A stretch of DNA of 64,000 bases from Coffea arabica (Eukaryota > Streptophyta > Magnoliopsida > Gentianales > Rubiaceae). Positions within the stretch are counted from its first letter, which is position 1, and the number at the start of each line of letters is the position of its first letter. The stretch is taken from NCBI RefSeq assembly GCF_036785885.1, contig NC_092329.1:4402001-4466000 (forward strand). Direction: 5' to 3'. Below the pieces are notes generated by a model. It was not told the origin of the DNA, did no database searches, and worked only from the letters and a program-made list of their open reading frames with translations. The position numbers and the translations under genes are program-made. Shown one piece after another: positions 12,619 through 25,140 of this stretch.

Positions 12619-15600
12619 TTTAGGATACTTATTTTAAGCAGACGAGGTCTAAGGTTGACAAATTCGCCGCGTGGAACTAATGTAGAAATATCAATCAGCT
12701 TGTTCCTACGGTTGGAAATTTTCAACTAGTACGTGTATGTTTTGTCGTCTGTACTGTACCAGCTGGAAAAGTGAACACTGAGTAGATGTGGACAGTTGAC
12801 GCGGTGAGGTGTACTCTGACTTCTTGGATTGCATCAAACCTGCATAAGCGCTAACGTCTTCCCCTCGGTTTTGCCCAACAACCCCTTTGTCTTTGTGTGC
12901 CCATCTGCTGATTCCATCGGTTCTTTCTTTGTGTCGTGAGTTGGCTGGTCGATAGTGTTGGTGAATGCCGCGTCCTTCTGGATTTGGGATTCTTCTCTCT
13001 ATTCTTGTTGCTTTGGATGTCCTGTTTATCGTTTGCCTTCATTTTATCTGCTCCGGTTTGGAGCTTAGCAAGCTCCAATGCCAAAACATATATACTCATC
13101 AGTACCGAACTGAGCAAAATTTTATGATCCCCAGTAGGCAGGAAACTGTACCGTCAATTAATGTTTAAAACTGTTACTATAAGCTAACAGTTGTAAACAC
13201 TCTTTTTCACCCTGTAACGACGATTTTTAACGCAAAAGTAGTTATTGAAAATGGAATTTTAACTCAACAATATGATATTCAAAAAGTGAATGATATAAAA
13301 AATTTTTTATTACTAAAATTTTGGAAAAGATATAACCACCTTATTCAAGTGGATTAGGTATGGGGAAAACATCCACTTATTTAATTTTTTTTTTTTTTAC
13401 CAAAAAGTTCGGCTGCTTTCGATTACGAGTATCACTAAGGGTCACAGCATGTTTCCGAAATTATAAATCGCTTTCACGAGTTCTTACGAATCGTCCATCA
13501 ACACAGTTTTCACGTCAACAGTGAGATTCGAACACACAAACCTCTTTGTGAGAGGAAAACATCCACTTAAACACTAACCAAGCGTTTGTAGAGTTTTAGA
13601 AGTGGAAGCATCCTTGCTCCTCGCCACTCAGAGGTTATTAAGGTTCTGGCCTAGTATCCATTCCATGTGTGATTTGTTTAAAAAGAAAAGGGCTAATTTG
13701 AGGCGGCTAACAGGCTATGTTCCAATCAAAAATGGGACGATGACTCCAAACATGCTGCTTCATCCCCCGGAGTAAAGATCAATGTTGTGGTATTTATTTA
13801 GTTAAGAGTACTTTATCATTGTGATTAAGCGGTTGTGCGTTCTGTTTAAAACAAAATAATCTACTATTATCACTTATGATTTTATTTCCTTCTAATTGAT
13901 ATTGATATTGATAATCAAAACCCAAAACAATTCCAAGATTGAATTTTAAATAACTTTCAAAGGTCTATCTTCTTAAAAAACAGAACATTCGAAGACATAG
14001 ATAAATTTGGTAACAAGAATATTTCATTGTAAAACATTTTTTTTGTAAAGGCCATTTTGAATTATTATTTTTTTCAATCACTTTTTTTATATTATTTATT
14101 TATTTTTTTATTTCACATATATCGAATATTCGAATCATTATTATACATTTTTCTATAAAAATTTCAATAAAAGCAATAACTGGCTTTTAACTGTTGGACG
14201 CAACGACGTCAAACGTCAACGCAAATGGATTCCATTTTGCATCTTTTCTCCGAAGGTGGCTGTGGTCTAATTTTGTAACTAAACAACGGCCCTACCGAGG
14301 ACTCGAACCGTGCTCACAGCGGTTTCCACATTATCGAATTTCATGGTGCTTTACAAATTGGGCTTTGCTCCAATCCACACCCATAACGAAGTGGATTAAA
14401 AAGAGCAACACTTTCGTCTTCTAGACCCACTCAGCTGATGGATTCATTAATCAGGTATTCACCAGATTCTTGGTTCAACCAAAGATAGCATTGGACCTTA
14501 TGTTTTTTTTTTTTTTTTCAAAAATCTTCCCACCCATTATTTTCACGTCTTTTCCATTCCCAACTGCGACGTGTAGCTGACAGCAGAAAAGACTCTAAAA
14601 GACCTCTCAGTACTTGTGCTGAAATTGAAGTCCAATAATGTCATTGTTGGGGAGAAGGCAATGCTTATGCTGATCTTTTGATAAAAATGAGTTTGAATTT
14701 GCAACTAGGAATTACGTTACTCTCTGGTCCAATTCAAATCTGGATGGGAGCCTTCCATCATCGTTTTTATTATTAGGCCTCCGTCTGACCAGCCCAAAAA
14801 AAAAAAAAAAACAATGAATCTCAAGTCATTCCTATATTCTTTTTCATTTTATAGGACTCAAAACTCTCTTTGAATCGGGAAATAAAACAGTGCAACATTT
14901 ATTTCTCTCTTTACCAAACCAACCTAAGTTCCTTCACAAGAATCGGAAAAGGAAAAAAATGGAATTCGAGCGATGAGTGCATTTGCTGCATTAGGACATT
15001 GATCCGCTGTTAAAAGCGAGCCATAGAACATTAATATGTGATTATGCGGTTAGATGTGCGCTGATTTTATTGGTCAACAATTTTGTCGGCGCAGAAGAAC
15101 GAACATTTTTCAGATACGGGCATGTTTATACATGCAGATTCCAGATACACATCAATAATCTCTCACGGACAAACAGCAATAAACAAATTTTTGGTGATGG
15201 AAAATGAGAAAATGGCGGCTCTGTTGGGATTTGCTATTTTTTTTCCCCACAAACTGTTTTTGTTTGTGAGATGTACTGTAATAAACTCAAAAAATAACTC
15301 TAGAAACAAATCTAAAATCATAAACTTTTTTCTTTTTCCACGCATCACCACCACTATTGGTGGCTGCTGGCGATGCTGGACACTGATGGTGACAGGTGAC
15401 AGCAAAATTTTAACAATTCTATAATAATACTCACAAAAATTTTGAATTCTATAAATATTTGAAAATACGACTTTAAAAATACCAATTCCAAACGAATCAT
15501 GTATAATAAAAAAAAAATTTATACACACTGACTGACACCGTTACCGTCAAATTATTTTAAAACACCCTCATAAACACTTAATCCGTACGGATCCGAGTTT

Positions 15601-15754
15601 ATATAAATTAACTTGGGGTCGTTGTACTGATGAGTAGGAGAGTAATACCAACATGATTGCCACGTTTACCAAAAGTCCATTTCCCTTATCGTCATGACGC
15701 TAGCAATTATTCCTGGTTTGACTTTTTCAACTCCACTCCGAACCATGAGAATAT
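12619..15754. other. intergenic region, no gene recognised
   Basis: About 3.1 kb of mixed AT-rich DNA. A less AT-rich patch at 12850-13120 looks leader-like but has no sustained coding. A degenerate MITE of the TTTGGAT family is near 14030-14170. Long T or A runs occur near 13388, 14503 and 14797. Two tRNA-like B-box look-alikes (about 13525 and 14308) do not fold as tRNAs. Confidence 0.5.
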
Positions 15755-16364
15755 CTATGTTTTCAGAACCGGACCGGATAGCGACTCGGCCGAGGTCAGG
15801 GGTCAGGGGTCAATGGGTTCGACCGGGGGTCGATAGGGGTCGAACCGGATGACGTCATAAATAAAAATTATTTTAAAATTAAAATGTTATATATATAATA
15901 TCTAATAATATATTGATATTAATAAAGGCATATTCATATATATTTGATGTTTCAAATATATTTAACAAGAAAATACAAAGAAATTAGAACAATCAAGTAG
16001 CAATTTATATTATTTAATAAATATTAACAAGTTTAGAATTAAAATTATGAATTTAATTGAAAAATAACATCAAATTTTAGGACAATATTTATAAAGTATC
16101 AAATATTTGAGGTATATCAATAAGTTTTAACAATTTAGGGGGTCAAAACATAATATTAAAAAGTTTGAATTTTTTTTTTAAAAAAATACTGTTGAACCGG
16201 AAAAACCGGTTTTTTCCCGGTCAAACCCGGTCAAACCCGGTTTTTGACCGGCTTTGACCGGGTTTTAAATTTCCGGTTTTCTAATGTGACTCGGACCGGC
16301 TACCTGGCCGGTTCCCGGTTCAACCGGTTCGACCGGCCGGTCCGGTCCGAGTTTGAAAACAGAG
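15755..16364. mobile_element. hAT-type non-autonomous element with CCGG-rich ends (copy 1)
   Basis: The 610-bp element has inverted ends: CTATGTTTTCAGAACCGGAC on the left and, read inward, CTCTGTTTTCAAACTCGGAC on the right. It is flanked by a perfect 8-bp duplication GAGAATAT (15747-15754 and 16365-16372), the size made by hAT transposases. The ends are packed with CCGGTT/AACCGG-type subterminal repeats and the core is AT-rich with no open frame. Confidence 0.85.
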
Positions 16365-16372
16365 GAGAATAT

Positions 16373-16921
16373 GAGATGGCAAGATCGACAACCCTGGAAC
16401 GGAGGAGAGATAATATGTTTGGGAATTGAGTCGGGGTCCGATGGCCATTTAGTCGGTCAACGATCCACAATTTTTTCCCCTTTTTTTCTCTCTTTATTTA
16501 TTGTTCATTCAATTCGGTGAGACATCGTTGTCATTCTTAGTCTCTGGACTCCTGTGCTTTTGATGGCTGAAAGAAGGAAACTCGATCATTCATCTCTCTC
16601 CCTACGACGACTTTGAAGAATTCCGTGTCACAGTGTTGCAGTAATCGTGTCCTCAATTTGGTGGTGCTGCTGGTTTGGCCATATCCTAGGATGCAAATCA
16701 GATCGGGCCAAGTGCTACAAGTATACAGAAGACGTAAGTATAAATCTCATTGTATTCTATTTGACTTGCTTCTTACATCATTGTTCTATGATCTATTTAC
16801 TTTAAGCAGTAAAAGGGCATGAGGGATACACATTTTCTTGAAAGCATTTTGCCTTGACTGCTACTGAAAGTAATTCTAGTTCTTCACCCATTTTCTCTGG
16901 TTTGCTGACACTCGCGTCCTG
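16373..16921. other. unique DNA between two hAT copies
   Basis: About 550 bp with a short open stretch after the ATG at 16563 (MAERRKLDHSS, closing quickly) and ordinary composition. It could be leader or exon remains of a gene broken up by the flanking insertions, but no homology was recognised. Confidence 0.35.
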
Positions 16922-17852
16922 TCTGTAACCAATGTTTTTAAAATCGGACCGTTAATTGAACCGGTGAAGTGAAAGGGTCGAAGTTCAACCGGTCGGACCG
17001 ATTTAACCCCGGTTCAATAAATTTTTTAAAAAATAATTTATATAAATATATATATGCACAAAATAAAACATGTAATGGACTAATTTAATACTTTATATGA
17101 TAAAAAGTTTACTATTTTTTAATAACTTGGATTTTTAAAAATAAAAATTTTAAATTATAAGTTAAAACAAATAAATTTCATTTCAATTTCAATTATATCT
17201 AAATCCAACCAAAAAATATCACAATATTTTGAAATTATGCAAAATTCACGTCTATGAGAATTTAGATATTGTGAACTTAAATTTTAATTTACGCTTTGGA
17301 ATTTAGATATTGCAATTTAAAAAATAAATTTTGGAGTTCGAAGGAAGTCAATAGAATCGAAAATAGAAATGTAAACTTAATAAGAAACAAAAAATGAGAT
17401 AAAAGTGAGTGGTTGTGACATTAAATAATTTGGGTTAAAGAAAAATAATTCTTTTTTAACTTTTTTTCAATTTAATGGACAAAAACAAAATTAAAAGATG
17501 GAAGAAAACATTAATAAATTAAAAATAAAGAGGTTTGATTAAAAAGGGAGTGATAAAAGAAAAGAGGATAGCGAGAGAGAGAGAGAGAGAGTTGAAAATT
17601 AAAAAGAAAGAGCCATGAGAGTATGAGATTTTGTAAGAAAAATGAAAAAAAGAAATATGAGTATTTGAAATATGAAGAAAAAATTTTAAAAAAAAAATCA
17701 AGATGCGAACTGGATAAGCCGAGAGTGAGAAACGGAGGAAGTGAAATTGAAATGAAATGTGCCGTCTGCACTTTCTTAATGCTAGGGTTTTTTTATTTAA
17801 TCTGATTTTATTTTTTAGTTAAGTATAATTCTACACAACAATACCTTGTCCT

Positions 17853-17920
17853 TGGGCTATGGTGTAGTGGCAACGTACCTTATTGTTGGCTCAGAGACTC
17901 GAGTTCGAATCTGGCAGTCT
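17853..17920 (+). repeat. tRNA-like (SINE head) segment with A and B boxes
   Basis: TGGTGTAGTGG at 17860-17870 fits an RNA polymerase III A box, and GAGTTCGAATC at 17901-17911 fits a B box. The spacing is tRNA-like. No full cloverleaf can be drawn, so a tRNA-derived SINE head inserted in the hAT element is more likely than a tRNA gene. Confidence 0.45.
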
Positions 17921-18320
17921 CCATTCTTACTATTATTTTGAATTTGAGGTTATATTGTTTGAAAATTTGAGAATCATCGATTCGCGGTTCATACGGGTTT
18001 TAGCGGTTCGTCCGGTTCACGCAGTTCGTAGCGGGTTTCCATTACCATCCGGGTTTGACATTGGACCGGACCGGTAGCATGGCCGGTTCGCAGTCAGACA
18101 AGTCGCTCAGAGACTCGAGTTCGAATCTGGCAGTCTCCATTCTTACTATTATTTTGAATTTGAGGTTATATTGTTTGAAAATTTGAGAATCATCGATTCG
18201 CGGTTCATACGGGTTTTAGCGGTTCGTCCGGTTCACGCAGTTCGTAGCGGGTTTCCATTACCATCCGGGTTTGACATTGGACCGGACCGGTAGCATGGCC
18301 GGTTCGCAGTCAGACAAGTC
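17889..18320. repeat. perfect 216-bp tandem duplication
   Basis: The block starting GCTCAGAGACTCGAGTTCGA at 17889 is repeated from 18105 with no difference seen over 216 bp. It spans the B-box part of the tRNA-like segment and most of the right hAT subterminal region. Identity implies a very recent event or an assembly duplication. Confidence 0.9.
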
Positions 18321-18733
18321 GAACCGGCCGATCCGGTCCGGTTCTGAAAACATTGTCTGTAACATGCCGGTCCCTTGACAATTTCGCTCTTTCCATTTAC
18401 ATTTGACACTCGATAAGAGTTGGTCTAGAATTGGTTTGATAACTAGTGCTACTGAACATCTTTAAGCTCAATTTGATACGAAGCGAAAACATCAAATTTA
18501 GTTGCAGGAATTAAGCTATTCGAGCTTAAATTGAACTTGATTCAGTGAAAGTTCATGCATTTGAGCTTGGCCGGAATTTTGGCTAGTTCAGTACTTGTTC
18601 GCAGCTCTAATAAGGCATGTTGATGAAAACATGAATACATGCTGAGTTCGAAACAACATCTAAATGGCCATGCATGATGCAACTGTGATGCGGATATCAC
18701 AACTACGAAGTATGACGTTCTCAATATTTAATG

Positions 18734-19005
18734 CTCCCTCGGTCTCGTTATCATACTTTTCCTTTTTAGCTGTCCTAAAATATTTGTCATGTTTGACATT
18801 TCTAACTGTTTTATACTTTGAAATTTCCGTTATATCCTTCATTAATGACACATAAATAAAGATAAATGTGATTGGATTGTTAATGGTTTTTTACTTTGAC
18901 TAACACATGATTAAGGGTAAAAGTGGAATAAAGGAATAAACTTTTTGGTGGAGTGTACTATACATAAAAAATACGCATCTCCAAATATAACTAAATATAT
19001 GGGAG
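18734..19005. mobile_element. Tc1/mariner (Stowaway-like) MITE
   Basis: It begins CTCCCTCGGTCTCGTTATCA, the common plant CTCCCTCCGTCCC-type terminus, and ends GGGAG followed by TA. Only the outer bases of the right end match well, so the copy is degenerate. It is 272 bp and AT-rich with no coding. Confidence 0.5.
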
Positions 19006-22000
19006 TATTCAATTTATGGATTCGGGTTCCCTGTAATCACAGTCTTGATTGCAATGAGCAGTTGATGGCGAGAAATCGATGTATTTAAATTCCAATGATT
19101 GGAATTAAAATTTAAACACAATTTCAATAATTGAAAAGAATTATTGTGTTTTTACATATTGTTGTCTTAGTGTTTACGTTTGTTGTTTTAATATCTACGC
19201 TACACTGTGCAATCCCCTATGACAATTGTAGAGGTCCTTGATCCTCCATTTACTAATATACACTAATGCTATCTTGCAGGATTAAAAGTTTATATTTTTT
19301 GAACTTTTATACAACGCCTCTTTTTTTTTATTGGGCCGTCATTCCCTTCAGCCTTAAACAAAAAAACTTGGTAATTCTTGCTAATTAATGACCTGTAACA
19401 AATATATTAAATAGTCACAGTGCAAGAGGTAATCATATCATTCCGGCGGATTTGCTAAAATTTTTTATTTACAAAGAACAGTGGTTTCATTTCATTTGAA
19501 GGCTTAACCGTCTTTGTCCGGATAAATCTTCTCTAACTTGCACAGATTTTTTTTAAAAATTTTATGTTTGAATTTTTTCTTTCATAGAGGATACGAGACG
19601 AAGACCCGTACCTAATTATGCAATTTAGGGACCCCATCGGCATGAAAATGAACAAAAAACTGTTGCCGCAAATTTGGACTTCAGCATCCGCTCTGATGCA
19701 TGCATGAGCATGAAACATGAATACTAGGGGCAGAATAATTCATTTTCAGCTTAGTTTTCAAAGACTCAGAATGAAGTCCTGTCCAAAGAAGCATAAATCG
19801 AGTCTCCGAAAGAGACAATTTCTGTGTATTCAAAGCCTATGCCACCAATTATGAGACACGGAATGGAAGGATTGGGCCAAAAAGAAGCACATATAGCTAT
19901 CTTGCGGGAGCCATGGTGGAAAATTGAATCTAATCATCAAAGTTCTGAATCACAGATTTCATTCATGTGTTAATATTTTGAAAAAAAAAATTAAACATAG
20001 GATGGTGTATAAATCTAAGGTGGAGTAATGATTTTAAGTGTATTAAAGAAATATTTACTGACATTTGTTAGATAACTTATCATCAAATAATGAAGAATTA
20101 AAGATTCAAACCTTGTCTCTCATCAATGTGTCATTATACGTGATTTCTTCTAAATTCATATGAGTGCGTATTATACTAGTCTAATCTAATAGTGGTTCAG
20201 TTCTCATCAGTTTCTTTAGACCCCATTGGGTCTCTCCTCCCAGTGTGGTTAGAGTAGGAGTAGGAATAGAAGTAGGTTTGGCTAATTGTTATCGTCTGAT
20301 AAAATAATAATAATAATAATGAAGAATCACTTCTCAGTCCTCTTGAATCTAAGAGCAATAGCCCAATTGCCGTGTACACCAGTCCAAGAGAGTTTTAAGG
20401 GAGATCCACTCCCTAATCTAAGAGAGGTTTTGGTTAAGCATCAAATCAAAAGAAGAAGTCATGGGCCTTTGAGCCGTTAAATAATTTGTGTTATTTAAGT
20501 TCCTTTGTATTTTCAGTTTTAGGTGCCTTTTAAGCATGATAATTATTTCTTAGGATTTTGTACTCTCTCTTTTGTACTCTATTATTTACCACCTCTTCGT
20601 CGGTGGACGTAGCTCAATTGGACCAAATCACGTAAATTCTTGTATTTCTCTGTTTGATTTATTTGTTTTTATTATTGTCATTACTAAGTTGCCAAGAACT
20701 CAATAACCAAACCTAACAGTTTTTATTATTTTCGTTAGTCAATTTCCTAAAACCAAACCTAACATTATTGTCGAGGTCTTTCAGATATTCTGAACATGAA
20801 TTGGAATTTTGAAGCTGGACAATTATTGAAGTAGAAATCCATAATCCACGGCAAAGTTTATTTAGTTGTCTGTCTTTCACAAAAATTCTAGCCAGCACTC
20901 ATGAGATGGTAAGAACAACTTGTGATGCCCGCCATCATCCTGCCTCTTAATGGACAATTAATTAGTCGTCCATTAGTGGTCGTTGATGGGCAACCTAACC
21001 GACCCAAAGGCCTGAGATAGTGTTAGACTGTTAGCTGACAATGAATGTTGCCGAGGCAAAATATCAACTGCACACGTTTGAGCCGTAGACCCAAAGGTTA
21101 AACGCCATCTCCGGTCTAGTTTGATGGTAGCCTTGAAAATAGAAGTACTGATTAAAAGCTATAAGCATGTGTGACATTGATCAGATGGGGTTTGATTTCA
21201 ACCATCGATCAACCCATATGATCAAGACCATTTATCCATTTTTTTGCTCTTTTTTTTTTTTTTTTTCCAAAATGGTAACATGGTCATTAAATGGTAATAT
21301 GATCAAGACTATTTATCCATGGCGTCATTAAAGATTGACAAACTTACACTCGGTGTTGAAATTCGTATTATTTTTTATATTGACGAAATCATAAAGATAA
21401 GTCCTACGGGCCATACCTCCAAATCTGGATTTTTCCCCCTTTCTCTAAACAATTGCAATTCTAACGTGCTTGGATAATCAAAAGGATTCCTGCTCTTTCA
21501 TGCATCCGTCCATTAGGTGACTTTAAACTAAGATCCCGTTTGAATTGCTATTTTCTGAAATTTTTATAGAAAAATACATTATAATAATTTAATGCATGTG
21601 ACATAAAAAATGATTAAAAAATATTTTTATGAAAAATGTAAAACATAAAAAAAGGGCAGGCCTAATGGTTTCTATTTGTTGGAATCTTGAAGCACATTTT
21701 GCTTTCTTCGTTCTAGAAAACTTCAAAGAAAAATTAAATATATGGTAGTGGCATGTTATTAAAGTCAAGTACCTTTCTTGCGTGATTCAAATAGATTAAG
21801 ATATGTTTAGAAAGCTTAAAAGACTTAGAAAACAAGAGTGATTTAATTACTCAAGTGGAAGTTTGGCCGATAGGGAAATTTAGGAGGTGATGTTTTAGCC
21901 GTGTACGTCATTGATTTCGCAAGCGTCCTTCTACTCTTTTATTTTATTCATCATTTTCTCACGTTTTCAGTGTTGAGACTGCCCCAAATTGCAGGTGGCC

Positions 22001-22125
22001 AGGGGCAGGGAATTAAAGCCCTCCCCCGCTGCCTGGTCGGGGGATCGATCGATCCCCTGGCCAAGCAGTGGGGAAGTGGGAGAGGGATTAAAAAAAGAAA
22101 AAAGACTACTCCAATAACTTAAACT
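19006..22125. other. intergenic region, no gene recognised
   Basis: About 3.1 kb of AT-rich DNA without sustained coding. It includes a degenerate MITE-like stretch near 21540-21640, a T-run near 21250-21266, and a GC-rich patch at 21990-22090 with the inverted repeat GGCCAGGGG / CCCCTGGCC (21997-22005 and 22054-22062). Confidence 0.45.
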
Positions 22126-23602
22126 TAAGGGTGGGCGAAAATACTCACTCGAAAACTTGCTAAATCTGAGTCATTTCAATCCAAAACATAGGCTATTCAA
22201 TCTATAGTATTTGATGAGGATTGGGTATCAGCTTATATGTAGGGTCGATTAGAATTACAAAATTAAGAACTCTCAGGTACTCGAACCAATTCCACATATA
22301 TATTATTTATTTTTTTATTTGTATATACATACTATAAAATAATATTTTTATTGCTAACTAAGTAATTTCATTGAACAAATTGTATTACAAATATGATAGA
22401 CTATAGTTTATCTATAAGATTCATTTGTAGATATTATAATCTTATTTTTTTAGGAAAGATTTTAATTGATATGGAATATGTATTTAAAAAAGGTACTACT
22501 TATTTCAAATTTTCGTTGATTTTTAATTCTTTTAATTTTTTTCCTTTTTCTTGTATTTTCTTTGCATGCTTGTTTCTTGACAGAAAACATTTTTTAAGAA
22601 AAAAAATCTTTGATGAATTTTAGATGAATATGTAAAATATGAAATTAAATTAGTATAAATTATTTTAAATAATAAATAAATAATGAGTGGGCTCAGAAAC
22701 AATACCCATTGACCCAATCTTTTTTAAAGGGTATCTGATAACTAGATATACCCATTGATATGCAGAGCTAGGGATGGCAACCCCGCCCCCCGGTTGCCTA
22801 TTAATTCCCCCCGCCCCGCCCGGCTTCCCCCGTTGGGGCACCCGCGGGGTTAATAAAATTTTATTATAGTTAAATTTTAATAAATAATCAAAGTACTAAA
22901 ATATCAACACATCATCAAGTTATTATTCATTGTAATTTTACAATTGAAACTCATAAAAACAATCAAACAAAAGTTATTTGAATACAATCCAACATGATGA
23001 AATAAATAAAACTAAAATAGTTAAGTTTTCACTTTTAGTACAAATACAATCACTAATTCATTATTGTGTTTGTGCTTTTTTTTGAGAAAAAGTGTTATTC
23101 TATTAAGTGTAATTAGAAATTTAGTATAAATGTATTAGTAAATTTAGTATAACTAATTAATAAATTCTATTAGTAGACATGTCTAATTATTCATATAATT
23201 GATAATATCAATTATATTACATACACTAATATACATTCTATAATACATCTAACTAATAATATCATTATCATAAGTTTATAACTAATTAAATTACATATTA
23301 TATATAATTATATATTTATTTATTTATATATATATACCTTTTTTTTTGCGGGTGGCGGGGCGGGGGATGGGGCGGGGGTATACTTCCCCGCCCCCCGCCC
23401 CATTTCTAAACGGGGGGAAAAAATTCCTCCCTGCCCCAGCCCCACCCCCCGTCCCGAGAGCCCCCCGTGGGGCGGTTGCCCGCGGGCACCCGCCCCCATT
23501 GCCATCCCTATGCAGAGCCGATAAATGTCAAAAAATCACCGGGGTATGATTAGGTCAACCAAATCGTGCATGAGGCTAATATTTAACCCGTGTCCATTCC
23601 TA
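22126..23602. mobile_element. outer hAT-type element, interrupted by a second hAT element
   Basis: The left end TAAGGGTGGGCGAAAA and the right end …GTGTCCATTCCTA are imperfect inverses. The flanks CTTAAACT (22118-22125) and CTTAAACC (23603-23610) match at seven of eight bases, as an aged hAT target duplication would. The inner element at 22769-23510 splits it. Without the insert it is about 730 bp of AT-rich DNA with no coding. Confidence 0.65.
22769..23510. mobile_element. inner hAT-type element with CCCCGCC-rich ends
   Basis: TAGGGATGGCAA on the left and TTGCCATCCCTA on the right form a perfect 12-bp inverted repeat. A perfect 8-bp duplication TGCAGAGC flanks it (22761-22768 and 23511-23518). 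About 100 bp at the left end and 170 bp at the right are runs of C and G (CCCCGCC and its complement), around an AT-rich core of about 500 bp. No transposase is present. Confidence 0.9.
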
Positions 23603-23935
23603 CTTAAACCGTGGCCTAACTTGATTATTTTGTTTTTGTTTTTTATAATCAAGTTTTTCAAATTTACGGATTGCTTTACTTTGGTCTGTTTTTAGTTGAT
23701 TTGATTCTTGAGTTTCAAACAAAGGGGAAAGGATAATTTATTTGTACATGTGACGATATTCATTTTCATTTTAGTCTGCTTTTTGTACATGTAAACTGCT
23801 TTTGATCCGCAGGGCATATCCATGGGAATATTCTGAAAGATTGTTGCGGTCATCGATGGTATGATGTAGATGCTCACATGCTTTCATTAATCTCCCTGTC
23901 CCTTGAACTTGATTGATTTTAGAAGAAATTATGGG

Positions 23936-24057
23936 TGTGTTTGGATATATCATTGTTTTAAATAATATTTCGCTTGTATCATAAATATATTTTTTATATT
24001 TTCAATCACTTTTTTATTTCATATACATCATATCATAAAAAGTGCTACAGTAATTAT
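23936..24057. mobile_element. MITE of the TTTGGATA family (degenerate)
   Basis: It starts GTGTGTTTGGATATATC and carries the family phrases AATAATATTTCGCTTG, ATTTTCAATCAC and AAAAAGTGCTACAGTAATT. The right inverted end is not recognisable. Confidence 0.5.
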
Positions 24058-24128
24058 TTTGTATCTCGAGACTGATATTACTTTTCCATTTTGCATTCTA
24101 AATTTCAATCTCGAACATTTGCATGATA
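24009..24128. repeat. direct repeat, copy 1 (partner at 25021-25140)
   Basis: About 120 bp with roughly eight mismatches against 25021-25140, same orientation, about 1.0 kb apart. The left part overlaps the MITE body. The right part (ACTGATATTACTTTTCCATT and onward) is a different sequence. Confidence 0.75.
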
Positions 24129-25020
24129 AAAATACCCTTTTATTTTATATTATTACTATAATGTTATTATCACTTTATTCGTTTAGATTATAGTGATACA
24201 ATCACTTTAGTTCCTAGCATTATTTTCTAGGCATTTTACTTCATCGTTAATCTAACTAGTATGGTCAAAAAAATTTTAATATATTTACACTTTTTTTATA
24301 TATAATTAAAAATAAAAAGTTGGAATGGTTATTCTTCCTTTTTTCACTTTAAGAGATCGAAAAACATAAAAATAAAACAATTTTCTCAAATTTTTTCACA
24401 CTTATTAATACTAGGAAAAAAAAGAGATAGAAAATTAGAATTTGCAAATAAAGAAAATAAAAGAAAAGTCCAACATTATCGTATTACATTAAGGTTATCA
24501 AGATTAGGATTGAAATTTGGTAATAAACAGAAAAGTGAAATATTTTTAAAATAATAAAAGCATTTAATTCTTTCTTATTTGTAATTAAAAAAAAAAAAAG
24601 ATTTGAGCTCTCTCCCTCTCCCTCTCTCCATCTTTCTATTCTTTTTTGATATTAATAAGATTGTCAAGAAGAAATAAATTAATACTTTGACTTTTTTTCT
24701 TGATACTAAAAAGGAAAAGAGCCACTTTAAATTTTTTATTATTTTTATTATGCAAAGAAGAGGGTATTTTCTTTTAAAAATTTTTAACTTGTTAAATTGG
24801 TTTAATGGTATGATAAATTGTCTAAAAAATAACTCTATGGAGTAAATTGATAACGAGACTATAGTTTATGAGCGTAAAATGATAATAATTTTAAGAGTTA
24901 AACATGTTTTTTCACTTTAATTAACAAACTCTGTTAAGTTTGATCGTTAGTCTTGGGGTAAAGTGACTAAAAGATAACGTTAAGGAGGAAATTGATAGTA
25001 GCACCAAACGTGATAATAAC

Positions 25021-25140
25021 TTTTTTATCTCATATACATCATATCATAAAAGGTACTACACTAATTATTTTGTATCTCCAAACTGATATTACTTTTCCAT
25101 TTTGCATTCTAAATTTAAATCTTGAACATTTGCATGATAA
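25021..25140. repeat. direct repeat, copy 2 (partner at 24009-24128)
   Basis: The second copy of the 120-bp repeat. It begins TTTTTTATCTCATATACATC and ends GAACATTTGCATGATAA. Confidence 0.75.

Larger units (their letters stand above)
16930..18355. mobile_element. hAT-type element with CCGG-rich ends (copy 2), carrying a tRNA-like insert and a tandem duplication
   Basis: It is flanked by the perfect 8-bp duplication TCTGTAAC (16922-16929 and 18356-18363). The inverted ends are CAATGTTTTTAAAATCGGAC and, read inward from the right, CAATGTTTTCAGAACCGGAC, the same family as 15755-16364. At 1426 bp it is longer than copy 1 because it holds AT-rich filler, a tRNA-like segment and a perfect 216-bp tandem duplication. 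No transposase frame is present. Confidence 0.85.

Noticed and set aside
13500-13560. AGATTCGAAC string suggesting a tRNA or primer-binding site
   Set aside because: Isolated B-box look-alike with no cloverleaf and no LTRs nearby.
14280-14330. tRNA-like segment with GGTTCGAGTCC on the minus strand
   Set aside because: The B-box-like string is present but the T-stem does not pair and no acceptor stem or A box is in place.
24009-25140. Direct repeats as LTRs of a small retrotransposon
   Set aside because: No TG..CA ends, primer-binding site, polypurine tract or target duplication.
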